Part shown: positions 1 to 5,176 of the stretch, piece by piece
Layout: every line of letters starts with the position of its first letter
Position numbering within the stretch: position 1 is the stretch's first letter
The notes under the pieces: model-generated
Databases searched by the model: none
What the model was told of the DNA's origin: nothing
What the model saw: only the letters and a program-made list of their open reading frames with translations
Source: Pseudomonadota bacterium
GTDB taxonomy: Bacteria > Pseudomonadota > Alphaproteobacteria > Caulobacterales > Aquidulcibacteraceae
Assembly: GCA_023461135.1 (NCBI GenBank)
Contig: JAEWNX010000306.1
Coordinates: 1-8,808, forward strand
Direction of reading: 5' to 3'
Length of the DNA stretch: 8,808 nucleotides
Program-made: the position numbers and the translations under genes

Positions 1-95
1 GCCCTGACAGGCGGGGCCGATGTTGTTTGGAGGGTCTGACAAGGGCGAAAGCGGCGGCGCGTCCCAGGGTCCGCGCGGCCGCACGGGTGATTCCG

Positions 96-509
96 TCAGC
101 CGTTGGCCGACTTCTTCGGGCGGCCGCCCTTGCGGCCGTTCGCCCGCGCAGCCGCGACCTTGGCCGCAGTGCGCGATCGGCCGCCTTGCGCGCCTAGCTG
201 CTGCGCCATCCATTGCTTCGAGCCGAAAACGCCTTGCAACAGTGCGGGTACGTAGAGATCGGTGTCGAGCTTGGGCCAATGCAGGCCCAACCCGGCAGCG
301 CTAACCTCAATGTCGGTCAGCGCATCGGGGGGAGCGTCGGCCAAGCCTTCGGCGAGCCGCGCCGGAAATGTCAGCTCGACACCCGTATTCAGCGCCACCA
401 CTACGCGCGCGCGGCGGCGATCGTAGCGCGCCGAGACGGCATGGCCAGCGGCGCGCAGTTCAGTCATGCGCTTTTCGGCCTGATCGAACTCCTGTTCAGT
501 AACTGCCAT
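96..509 (-). CDS. DUF2442 protein with basic AT-hook-like tail
   Basis: The 137-residue protein is a DUF2442 family member. The diagnostic stretch GLHWPKLDTDLYVPALLQG, followed by FGSKQWMA, is clear in the second half. The C-terminus is strongly basic and ends in a GGRPKKS element that resembles an AT-hook core, so DNA binding is plausible. I chose the ATG at 507-509 because a GGAG lies 8 nt upstream and the longer reading frame begins inside the preceding gene without a ribosome site. The start overlaps the end of the upstream DUF4160 gene by 14 nt, which indicates translational coupling. DUF2442 and DUF4160 genes are commonly paired and treated as toxin-antitoxin-like. By analogy this DNA-binding partner would be the antitoxin and repressor, but that role is inferred. 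A second DUF2442 gene with a different DNA-binding tail lies at 3944-4396. Confidence 0.88.
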   Translation of the reverse strand: MAVTEQEFDQAEKRMTELRAAGHAVSARYDRRRARVVVALNTGVELTFPARLAEGLADAPPDALTDIEVSAAGLGLHWPKLDTDLYVPALLQGVFGSKQWMAQQLGAQGGRSRTAAKVAAARANGRKGGRPKKSANG

Positions 510-744
510 GAATAGCACTCCATTCCGCGCACAGGGCTGCCAGCGCCGCCTGTAGGGCATCCTTGATGCCGCCTAGCGCCGGCAGTTTGAAACCGTAGCT
601 CTCCCGCAACTCCGGCGGACCATCGGTGCAATGCAGGATGAAAACCGCCTCGCCGTCCGCCCCTTTAACATGGACATGAGCGGGACGATGATCGTTCGGA
701 TAGATCACGACCCGCAGGCCATCTATGCGCAGGACAGTCGGCAT
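496..744 (-). CDS. DUF4160 protein, putative toxin of a DUF4160-DUF2442 pair
   Basis: This 82-residue protein begins MPTVLRIDGLRVVIYPNDH and continues with PAHVHVK, the standard N-terminal signature of DUF4160. The length is normal for the family. The start at 742-744 is chosen because the family begins exactly at MPTVLR; an in-frame extension to 840 has no family similarity. It is the first gene of a two-gene minus-strand operon with DUF2442, overlapping it by 14 nt. The biochemical activity of DUF4160 is not established to my knowledge. Its small size and constant pairing with DUF2442 suggest a toxin-like role, which remains inference. The start codon has no good Shine-Dalgarno sequence, and a candidate -10 box lies only 7 nt upstream, so the transcript may be leaderless. 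Confidence 0.88.
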   Translation of the reverse strand: MPTVLRIDGLRVVIYPNDHRPAHVHVKGADGEAVFILHCTDGPPELRESYGFKLPALGGIKDALQAALAALCAEWSAIHGSY

Positions 745-751
745 TGCCGAA

Positions 752-780
752 CCTATATCAAAAACCCAAGCGCTAGGGAA
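752..780 (-). promoter_or_regulatory. Candidate promoter and operator of the first DUF4160 operon
   Basis: On the minus strand a TATAGG (752-757) lies 7 nt before the DUF4160 start codon, and a weak TTCCCT (775-780) lies 17 bp further upstream. Between and overlapping them is an imperfect palindrome, CCCAAGCGCTAGGG (765-778). Its GCGCTAGGG half recurs at 807-815. The arrangement, a palindrome between the -35 and -10 boxes with the -10 almost at the start codon, matches the better-supported promoter of the second DUF4160 operon. The -35 match is poor, so this is a tentative call. Confidence 0.35.
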
Positions 781-941
781 TAGTTCCGCCGCTTTGCTGC
801 GCTCTGGCGCTAGGGCCTGTCGCCCGTTGGCAAAGACCAATGATCTCGGTGCGGTCTACGGCGTGCCGCTTAAAGGTTTCGGCTCTTTGCTCGCAGCCTC
901 TGGCCTTTGCCAGCAGATGAGATATGCGATAGCGTGACGGG

Positions 942-1181
942 ATGGACCGCCCGCCGCCTTCCAATGATGACGATGGAAGCCTTGAAGGCAATGCCACCGC
1001 GCGCCGCTTGGCAGCTGCAAAGTACCTCCTGCATCTCATGAGAGACCCCGAGGCCCGACAGCGCGCGATAGATCGCCTTGGTTTCGATCCAGTCGAGAAG
1101 GCTGCAGAGTTGATGCGCGAGAAGCTCGGGTTCGACCCGGATGACTATCAGGGGCAGGACGAGCTAGCGAACGACGCCTGA
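942..1181 (+). CDS. Hypothetical small acidic protein
   Basis: I do not recognise this 79-residue protein. It has an acidic, low-complexity N-terminus (PPPSNDDDGSLEG) and then a probable helical region with two related segments, RLGFDP and KLGFDPDD, about 18 residues apart. The C-terminus is acidic. There is no signal peptide or membrane segment. It is transcribed away from the DUF4160-DUF2442 operon across a ~200-bp gap. The upstream sequence has only a weak purine stretch, so an internal ATG at 1038-1040 (MRDPEARQ) could be the true start. I consider it coding because of its protein-like composition and the lack of a competing gene on the other strand. Confidence 0.5.
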   Translation: MDRPPPSNDDDGSLEGNATARRLAAAKYLLHLMRDPEARQRAIDRLGFDPVEKAAELMREKLGFDPDDYQGQDELANDA

Positions 1182-1188
1182 GGTCCAG

Positions 1189-1204
1189 GAGCATGGCCAT
1201 GCTC
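1189..1204. terminator. Palindrome between convergent genes, possible bidirectional terminator
   Basis: GAGCATGGCCATGCTC is a perfect 16-bp palindrome that can form a 6-bp stem with a GGCC loop. It begins 7 bp after the stop codon of the plus-strand gene and lies 15 bp from the stop of the convergent minus-strand gene. The position suits a shared terminator. The plus strand has only a TTTT run about 12 nt after the stem, so intrinsic termination would be weak, and a protein-binding site cannot be excluded. Confidence 0.4.
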
Positions 1205-1219
1205 ATCACCTACTACTTT

Positions 1220-1558
1220 TCAACGCTGGCTGCATTTTAGGTCGATCGCGCCCATTGCTAGTTGTGAAGGCGATCCGCCTTCGGCCGCTACTTCCTCATC
1301 CAGACAGCGCTGCCTTTGCGTGCGCGTGTCCTTGGGCTGCTCTTCTACCACGTAAATGGTGCGACCATCCGGCGCGACCACGGTACGCACCGGCGGCTGC
1401 TTCGTGCGGGTATCTCCTCGCTGCGCTGGCACGACATACACGGTTCGGCCATCTGGCATGGTGACGACACGCGGCTGTTCTCTCGCAGACTGCGCGGCAA
1501 CCGGCCCTGCTGCTGAGAGCAGCACGCCTATCTTCACTGAATTTGCCAGTATACCCAT
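1220..1558 (-). CDS. Secreted protein with two PDGRT-YVV repeats
   Basis: This 112-residue protein starts with a signal peptide: a short N-region with a lysine, a hydrophobic core, and an alanine-rich cleavage region ending near A22 (GPVAA then QS). The mature part carries two tandem repeats of about 28 residues. Each contains PDGRT, an aromatic YVV strand and a DTRT motif (residues ~31-53 and ~60-81). The C-terminal third has two cysteines (C85 and C109) that could form a disulphide in the periplasm. The start ATG is preceded by TGAGGAAAACGT, a good ribosome site. I do not recognise a named family, and the function is unknown. The DNA copies of the repeat differ at many bases, so the duplication is not recent. 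A periplasmic or outer-surface location is inferred from the signal peptide. Confidence 0.75.
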   Translation of the reverse strand: MGILANSVKIGVLLSAAGPVAAQSAREQPRVVTMPDGRTVYVVPAQRGDTRTKQPPVRTVVAPDGRTIYVVEEQPKDTRTQRQRCLDEEVAAEGGSPSQLAMGAIDLKCSQR

Positions 1559-1637
1559 ACGTTTTCCTCACCAATCGCCAGAATATGAGCTTGAGCGCCA
1601 GCGACCGCAACCGAGCGACCACGACAAGTTGATTGGC

Positions 1638-1738
1638 GTCGTCCCCATCCTTGGGGCTACTTTTCAGGGGCGGGCAATGACCCCGCTAACGGGAGCCGGA
1701 TAACCGTGAGGACCGGCCCCACGACCTGAAAAGGAGAG
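1638..1738 (+). promoter_or_regulatory. Structured 5' leader with Shine-Dalgarno complement
   Basis: The sequence before the signal-peptide ORF is dense in complementary segments. CCCCA-TCCT-TGGGG forms a hairpin at 1643-1656. CCCG-CTAA-CGGG and a CCGG pair follow. GTCGT at 1638-1642 can pair with ACGAC at 1721-1725. CTTTTCAGG at 1660-1668 is exactly complementary to CCTGAAAAG at 1725-1733, which runs into the ribosome site GGAG at 1733-1736. The last two pairings cross each other, so the RNA could form a pseudoknot or switch between two states, one hiding the ribosome site. I recognise no known riboswitch class. This is a structural observation, not proof of regulation. Confidence 0.4.
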
Positions 1739-1742
1739 ATCC

Positions 1743-1925
1743 ATGAAAATGGCGGTTCGCGCCATGCTTGTCGCATTGGCGACGCTTGCCCTGGCAAGCC
1801 CATCGTTCGCAGCGACCGTTGCACCAACGAGCTACCCGTTCATCCTCAAAGTCGATTCCTTTGGCTCTCTATATGTGATAATGTCCTTTATCACACACTC
1901 ATGGCGATCCGATGGAGCCGTTTAA
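1743..1925 (+). CDS. Short signal-peptide ORF, probably truncated
   Basis: The 60-residue frame begins with a convincing signal peptide (lysine, hydrophobic core, cleavage near SFA-AT at residue 23), and a GGAG lies 6 nt upstream of the ATG. After about residue 36 the sequence loses any protein character. Residues ~44-51 are encoded by the TGTGATAA-N6-TTATCACA inverted repeat in front of the next operon. The most economical reading is that the 5' end of an exported-protein gene has been joined to unrelated DNA at or before that site. A genuine very short exported peptide is the alternative. The parent gene is not identified. Confidence 0.45.
   Translation: MKMAVRAMLVALATLALASPSFAATVAPTSYPFILKVDSFGSLYVIMSFITHSWRSDGAV
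1874..1895 (+). promoter_or_regulatory. Inverted repeat: operator or recombinase core site
   Basis: TGTGATAA (1874-1881) and TTATCACA (1888-1895) are perfect inverted arms around the 6-bp centre TGTCCT. The left arm contains an extended -10-like element (TGTGATAAT, with GATAAT at 1877-1882), so it could overlap the promoter of the downstream operon. Two roles fit. It could be an operator for the ribbon-helix-helix protein encoded just downstream. It could also be the crossover site of the recombinase in the same operon, because ATAA-N6-TTAT at the centre has the layout of XerC/D (dif-like) sites. A second 12-bp palindrome, CCGTTTAAACGG, lies at 1918-1929. Confidence 0.5.
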
Positions 1926-1959
1926 ACGGTCCCGAGATCCACCGCCGAAAGGGAGCGAT

Positions 1960-2355
1960 ATGGACCAGGACGAGGACACGGCTTTCGCCGACAACTATGC
2001 CGAGCGCGACCAGGCCAAGGCGCTGCGCGAGCAGGCCCGCGCGGGCGGCTTGCGCTTCGAGGCGTATCTTACCGGCGATCAGGCCGACTGGCTGTTGGAG
2101 CGGATCGAGCGCGGCATGTTCGCCGATTCTTCCGAGGCGGTGTTCGCGATCGTCAAGAACTTCATCGACATGGAGCCGCACCACGATTTACGCGACGAGC
2201 TGCTACGCCGGATATTGGACGGGTCGATAAAGCGCGGCCTTGAGGACGCGGAGGCTGGCCGCGTCCGCGACGCCGACGAGGTGTTCGACGAGCTGCGCCG
2301 CAAGATGGCCGCGCCGCGTCCCGCGCCGGCGCGATGGGAGAAGATCGCGCGATGA
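1960..2355 (+). CDS. ParD-like ribbon-helix-helix protein
   Basis: This is a 131-residue protein. Residues ~31-70 resemble the ParD/CopG-type ribbon-helix-helix: a beta-strand near LRFEAYLTG, a first helix over ADWLLERIERG, the characteristic turn GMFADSSEAV, and a second helix over VFAIVKNFID. A helical tail with DELLRRILDGSIKRGLEDAEAG is reminiscent of the toxin-binding part of ParD. The ATG at 1960 is preferred because AAGGGAG lies 5 nt upstream; an in-frame ATG at 1912 has no such site. Its stop overlaps the start of the recombinase gene by 4 nt (ATGA), so the two are translated together. No ParE-like toxin follows. The protein is therefore more likely a transcriptional or accessory regulator of the recombinase, which is inference. 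Confidence 0.72.
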   Translation: MDQDEDTAFADNYAERDQAKALREQARAGGLRFEAYLTGDQADWLLERIERGMFADSSEAVFAIVKNFIDMEPHHDLRDELLRRILDGSIKRGLEDAEAGRVRDADEVFDELRRKMAAPRPAPARWEKIAR

Positions 2356-3320
2356 ACCAGCTCGCCCCCCTCCCCGCGCCCGCGCCCGCGCTGGCGTTGC
2401 CGGCGCTGATCGCGGCGGCCGACGAGCGCGCGCAGCTTCGATTCCTTGAGTTCTTCGCCGTCACCATCCGCAATCCGCATACACGCCGCGCCTATGCGCG
2501 GGCGGCCGGCGACTTCCTGGCCTGGTGCGAGGCGCGCGGCGTCGCCTCGCTCGCCCAGGTGCAGCCGCTTCATGTCGCGGCCTGGGTCGAGGCGCTGGGG
2601 CGCGAGCTGGCCGCCCCCAGCGTCAAGCAGCAGCTCGCCGGCGTGCGCCACCTGTTCGACTGGCTGGTGACGGGTCATGCCGTGCCGGCGAACCCGGCCG
2701 GATCGGTGCGCGGGCCGGCGCATAGCCAGCGGCGCGGCAAGACGCCGGTACTGGCCCCCGACGAGGCGCGGCGGTTGCTCGACAGCATCGACGTGACCAC
2801 CCATGCGGGCCTGCGCGACCGCGCGCTGATCGGTCTCATGGTCTATAGCTTCGCGCGGATCGGCGCGGCGCTGGCGATGCGGGTCGAGGACGTGTTCATG
2901 CAGAATCGGCGGCTATGGGTCCGCCTGCATGAGAAAGGCGGCAAGCGCCATGAAATGCCCTGCCACCACAATCTAGAGGATTATCTAACCGCCTATATCG
3001 ACGGTTGCGAGCTGCGCGAGGACCGCAAGGGGCCGCTATTCCGCACGATCGCGCGCAGCACTAAGCGACTAAGCGATACCCCCCTGCCCCAAGCCAACGC
3101 CTTCGCGATGGTGCGCCGGCGCGCGGCGGCGGCCGGGATCGGGACGGCGATCGGCAACCACAGTTTCCGCGCGACCGGGATCACCACCTATTTGAAGAAT
3201 GGCGGCACGTTGGAGACGGCCGCGACGATGGCGAACCATAGCTCGACGCGCACCACCCAGCTCTATGACCGCCGCCCCGATGACGTGACGCTGGACGAGG
3301 TGGAGCGCGTGTTGATCTAG
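2352..3320 (+). CDS. XerC/XerD-type tyrosine recombinase
   Basis: This is a complete 322-residue tyrosine recombinase. An N-terminal SAM-like DNA-binding domain (residues ~25-110, with NPHTRRAYARAAGDFLAWC) is followed by the catalytic domain. The active-site set is intact: R169 in FARIGAAL, K195 in HEKGGKRHE, H270 and R273 in HSFRATG, H296 in ANHSSTRT, and nucleophile Y305 in LYDRR. The size fits simple recombinases of the XerC/D group rather than large phage integrases. The start at 2352 overlaps the upstream ribbon-helix-helix gene by 4 nt; an alternative ATG six codons earlier is possible. It would cut and rejoin DNA at paired inverted-repeat sites, and the inverted repeat at 1874-1895 is the nearest candidate. 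It could resolve plasmid multimers or move a genetic element. The stop codon overlaps the convergent phosphatase gene. Confidence 0.93.
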   Translation: MNQLAPLPAPAPALALPALIAAADERAQLRFLEFFAVTIRNPHTRRAYARAAGDFLAWCEARGVASLAQVQPLHVAAWVEALGRELAAPSVKQQLAGVRHLFDWLVTGHAVPANPAGSVRGPAHSQRRGKTPVLAPDEARRLLDSIDVTTHAGLRDRALIGLMVYSFARIGAALAMRVEDVFMQNRRLWVRLHEKGGKRHEMPCHHNLEDYLTAYIDGCELREDRKGPLFRTIARSTKRLSDTPLPQANAFAMVRRRAAAAGIGTAIGNHSFRATGITTYLKNGGTLETAATMANHSSTRTTQLYDRRPDDVTLDEVERVLI

Positions 3321-3937
3321 GCGGCGAGCGCGGGCGCGCAGGTCCAGCGGTCGCCCTGCCAATGAAACCCTACCCGCTGCGCGTTGCCGATCGCGGGCGG
3401 CTCGCCCTTGCGCCAGAAAGCGCGCATCTTGGCCCGATCGTCCAGATGGGCGTCGGCGACGATCGCGCGCGCGGCCTGGATGAACTGCCCATGCCCGAAC
3501 ACATAGGCCAGCGATCCCGCAGGCATGGCGGCGAGGCGCGTTAGCGCCGCCTCGCAGCGCCGTAACAGGGTGCTGAAACTCTCCGCCCCTTCCCCGTCGC
3601 AGTAGTCAGGATCGGCCTCGCGCCAATAGCGTTCTAGGTGCGGCATCCGTTCGGCGCTGCGCGTGCCGTTCCAGCGCGCAGGTTGCAAATAGGTGAACTC
3701 TTCGATCGGCCACACTTCCACCGGCACGCCTGGAAAGCGCGCGATCGTCGGCGCGGCCGTCTGCCGGGTGCGGGTATAGGGCGAGGTGACGATGAGCGCG
3801 GGCGCTTGCGTCCAGCTCGCCGCGACCGCGCGCGCCTGTTCGTGGCCGCGCTCCGTCAGCGCGATCGTCGCGAGATCGTGGCAGGGCACGCCGGCGTTGC
3901 CGGTGTTTTCGCCGTGGCGGATGAAGATCGCTCTCAT
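3317..3937 (-). CDS. Histidine phosphatase (phosphoglycerate mutase-like) family protein
   Basis: The 206-residue protein starts MRAIFIRHGEN, the RHG active-site motif of the histidine phosphatase superfamily, with phospho-acceptor H8. Other expected residues are visible: SPYTRTRQTA (R56 and R58 region), the acid pair at E79-E80 in PIEEF, and the second histidine H149 in VFGHGQFIQ. The length is typical for small cofactor-independent members of the family. The substrate cannot be told from sequence; members dephosphorylate sugars, nucleotides or proteins. It begins 6 nt after the stop of the DUF2442-HTH gene with no promoter-sized gap, so it is the third gene of that operon. No strong ribosome site precedes it, which suggests coupling to upstream translation. 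Its stop and the recombinase stop share the 4 bp CTAG. Confidence 0.9.
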   Translation of the reverse strand: MRAIFIRHGENTGNAGVPCHDLATIALTERGHEQARAVAASWTQAPALIVTSPYTRTRQTAAPTIARFPGVPVEVWPIEEFTYLQPARWNGTRSAERMPHLERYWREADPDYCDGEGAESFSTLLRRCEAALTRLAAMPAGSLAYVFGHGQFIQAARAIVADAHLDDRAKMRAFWRKGEPPAIGNAQRVGFHWQGDRWTCAPALAA

Positions 3938-3943
3938 GTCCGG

Positions 3944-4396
3944 TTAGGCGGCCCGGTATAGCCCATTGCTGGCTTCCCAGCCCCGGCACGCCAGCAAGAT
4001 TGGTTTCGGCACCTTCTTTTCGCCGTTGGAGTAGTAGGCGACCATGCGGCGCGAGACGCCAAGCGCATCGGCCGCCTTCGACAGCGACAGCGCATGGCGC
4101 AGCCGCCATTCGAGGAAGGCGCGCACATCGCCATGCCCGGTTGCCGACAGCGTTTCGAGCCACAGCATGTCCGCGCCCAGCTCCGCACCCGAAGGCCAGG
4201 CCAGGCTATGACCCCAATCGCCCACTTCGACCTTGGCGAACTCGCCCGGATCGCGCAGCGCGGCAAAGGCGCGATCGGCGAGGACCGCGCCAAGATCGAG
4301 ATCAGCCGCCGTCCCTTCCGACCAGGACAGATGCAGCGATGACGGCCCGGTCGCGCGCACGGCGGTAATGGTGCGGGCCTTGTCGGTGATGTTCAT
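3944..4396 (-). CDS. DUF2442 domain fused to XRE-type helix-turn-helix
   Basis: This 150-residue protein has an N-terminal DUF2442-like domain (residues ~5-85, with VLADRAFAALRDPGEFAKV and AELGADMLWLE). It is fused to a helix-turn-helix at residues ~100-130 (HALSLSKAADALGVSRRMVA then YYSNGEKKVPK), as in XRE regulators. The ATG at 4394-4396 forms an ATGA overlap with the stop of the DUF4160 gene, and AGGAG lies 8 nt upstream. The layout suggests an antitoxin-like protein that also represses its own operon. The promoter carries three copies of a 7-bp half-site that would suit a dimeric helix-turn-helix regulator. The role as antitoxin and the operator match are inferred. Confidence 0.85.
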   Translation of the reverse strand: MNITDKARTITAVRATGPSSLHLSWSEGTAADLDLGAVLADRAFAALRDPGEFAKVEVGDWGHSLAWPSGAELGADMLWLETLSATGHGDVRAFLEWRLRHALSLSKAADALGVSRRMVAYYSNGEKKVPKPILLACRGWEASNGLYRAA

Positions 4397-4620
4397 CCGT
4401 TCAACTCCTGCCACGTCTGCATGAGCAAAGCCTGATTAGGCCGCGCCCATTCCAATGCGTCCTTCAAGACCGCCGCCGACACGGTGCCCACGATCACGTC
4501 AAACGATGCAATCGCCACCGAGCAGCGGAAATCCGGGCCTTCGATGTGGAAATGCGGCACGCCATGATCGCGGCCATAGACGGCAATTTTCCAGCGGGGA
4601 CCGCGAAACATCGTGACCAT
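4393..4620 (-). CDS. DUF4160 protein of the second module
   Basis: The 75-residue protein matches DUF4160. After a short N-terminus it reads KIAVYGRDHGVPHFHIEGPD, the equivalent of the IYPNDHRPAHVHV segment in the copy at 496-744. The two DUF4160 proteins are clearly diverged. It is the first gene of a three-gene minus-strand operon (DUF4160, DUF2442-HTH, histidine phosphatase). Two in-frame ATGs are close together (4620 and 4611). I give the first, since the predicted transcription start falls on or next to it. No Shine-Dalgarno sequence is present, consistent with leaderless initiation. By analogy with toxin-antitoxin operons this would be the toxin-like partner, but the activity of the family is unknown to me. 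Confidence 0.83.
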   Translation of the reverse strand: MVTMFRGPRWKIAVYGRDHGVPHFHIEGPDFRCSVAIASFDVIVGTVSAAVLKDALEWARPNQALLMQTWQELNG

Positions 4621-4625
4621 GCTTC

Positions 4626-4654
4626 AATGTAGTGCAAAGGTTGCACTAGTGCAA
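4626..4654 (-). promoter_or_regulatory. Leaderless promoter packed with an AGTGCAA triple operator
   Basis: On the minus strand a TTGCAC (4649-4654) and a TACATT (4626-4631) are 17 bp apart, the ideal sigma-70 spacing. The -10 box ends 5 nt before the DUF4160 ATG, so transcription should start at or beside the A of the start codon. The whole promoter is covered by three copies of one half-site: AGTGCAA (4631-4637), TTGCACT (4641-4647) and AGTGCAA (4648-4654). Copies 2 and 3 abut as the perfect palindrome TTGCACTAGTGCAA. Copies 1 and 2 form an inverted repeat with a 3-bp gap. The likely ligand is the DUF2442-HTH product. Confidence 0.65.
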
Positions 4655-4673
4655 GGCTGATAGCCAAAATGAT

Positions 4674-4970
4674 CTAAGCGCCTGGCGCTGGCACCGTGGC
4701 CCTACTCGTTGCGCTCCCCAAGCCCGCAAGCGGTCCTGGCCCAAGGTTCCGGCCCACATGGCGGGCGAGATCGCGTGCGCGGATCTCGCGGCACCCTCGC
4801 CGATTACCGGCGATGTAGGCGATCGGGCGTCCAGCCTTCAATTCGTCGCCGGGTTCCGGCGGCCGATCAGGCACCTTGTCGAGAATGCGGTCGAGATCAC
4901 CCACCGCACGACCTTTGGAGCGCCGCGCGAAAAACTCGGCCGCCGTTTCGGGTCGATCAATCGTCATCAT
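4674..4970 (-). CDS. Small protein running into a repeat, probably truncated
   Basis: The frame begins MMTIDRPETAAEFFARRSKG and continues to PPEPGDEL. About the first 45-60 residues look like a genuine small soluble protein of antitoxin size. From about residue 60 the frame runs through the ~112-bp repeat at 4678-4789 and ends just beyond it. The other copy of the repeat, in a gene-free region, can be read in the same frame with similar peptide content (LAGLGS then SRATVP). The C-terminal 38 or so residues are therefore probably repeat-derived rather than native. The start overlaps the upstream gene by 14 nt. Either ATG of the ATGATG pair could be used, and no ribosome site is visible. The product is not recognised. 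Confidence 0.45.
   Translation of the reverse strand: MMTIDRPETAAEFFARRSKGRAVGDLDRILDKVPDRPPEPGDELKAGRPIAYIAGNRRGCREIRARDLARHVGRNLGPGPLAGLGSATSRATVPAPGA
4678..4789. repeat. Structured ~112-bp repeat, copy 1
   Basis: This segment is about 90% identical by eye to 6485-6600, in the same orientation 1.8 kb away. Conserved blocks include GGCACCGTGGC, CGCTCCCCAAGCCCGCAAGC and CCCACATGGCGGG. Its right end is a hairpin, GCGAGATC (4765-4772) and GATCTCGC (4782-4789) around a 9-nt loop. The other copy has CCGAGATC and GATCTCGG, so the outermost pair has changed from G-C to C-G while pairing is kept. A second stem-loop around CCAAG...CCTGG has a G-U pair if read on the minus strand. The left end lies 23 bp from the -35 box of the DUF4160 operon. 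Confidence 0.8.
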
Positions 4971-5163
4971 GGAGATCAGACATAAGCGCCTCAACGCTGG
5001 TGAAGCGCACGCCCTTGCCAGCTTCCAGTTCTTCGATCGCATCGCGCGTAGCAGCGCGGCCCATCAACTCGGCCTCCAACTTCGCCTTATGGGCCTCATT
5101 ACGCGCGCGGCGCTCGGGACTCCAATCTTTCATAAGATCGGAAAAGGGGCGATGGCCGGCCAT
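4957..5163 (-). CDS. Small antitoxin-like protein
   Basis: This 68-residue protein starts MAGHRPFSDLMKDWSPERRA, which resembles the N-terminal arm of XRE-type antitoxins (an F..L...M.PERRARV pattern), but no complete helix-turn-helix follows. The second half, AIEELEAGKGVRFTSVEALM then SDLHDDD, resembles the acidic toxin-binding tails of small antitoxins. The ATG is preceded by AAGGA at 8 nt, a good ribosome site. It follows the frameshifted XRE gene by 13 bp and overlaps the next gene by 14 nt, so it is part of the minus-strand antitoxin-rich run. The similarity is by pattern only, and no specific family is claimed. Confidence 0.62.
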   Translation of the reverse strand: MAGHRPFSDLMKDWSPERRARNEAHKAKLEAELMGRAATRDAIEELEAGKGVRFTSVEALMSDLHDDD

Positions 5164-5176
5164 TCTATCAATCCTT

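Noticed and set aside
1..95. Possible gene or terminator at the left edge
   Set aside because: The 95 bp downstream of the first DUF2442 gene hold GC-rich short palindromes only, with no clean stem plus T-run and no supported reading frame.
1918..1929. CCGTTTAAACGG palindrome and a similar GCGTTTAAACGG at 7138-7149 as a repeated site
   Set aside because: The second lies within a coding region and reads naturally as codons. Two occurrences of a short AT core are not enough to claim a shared site.
2079..2804. 241-codon open frame on the minus strand
   Set aside because: It is antisense to the ribbon-helix-helix and recombinase genes and has no protein-like pattern.
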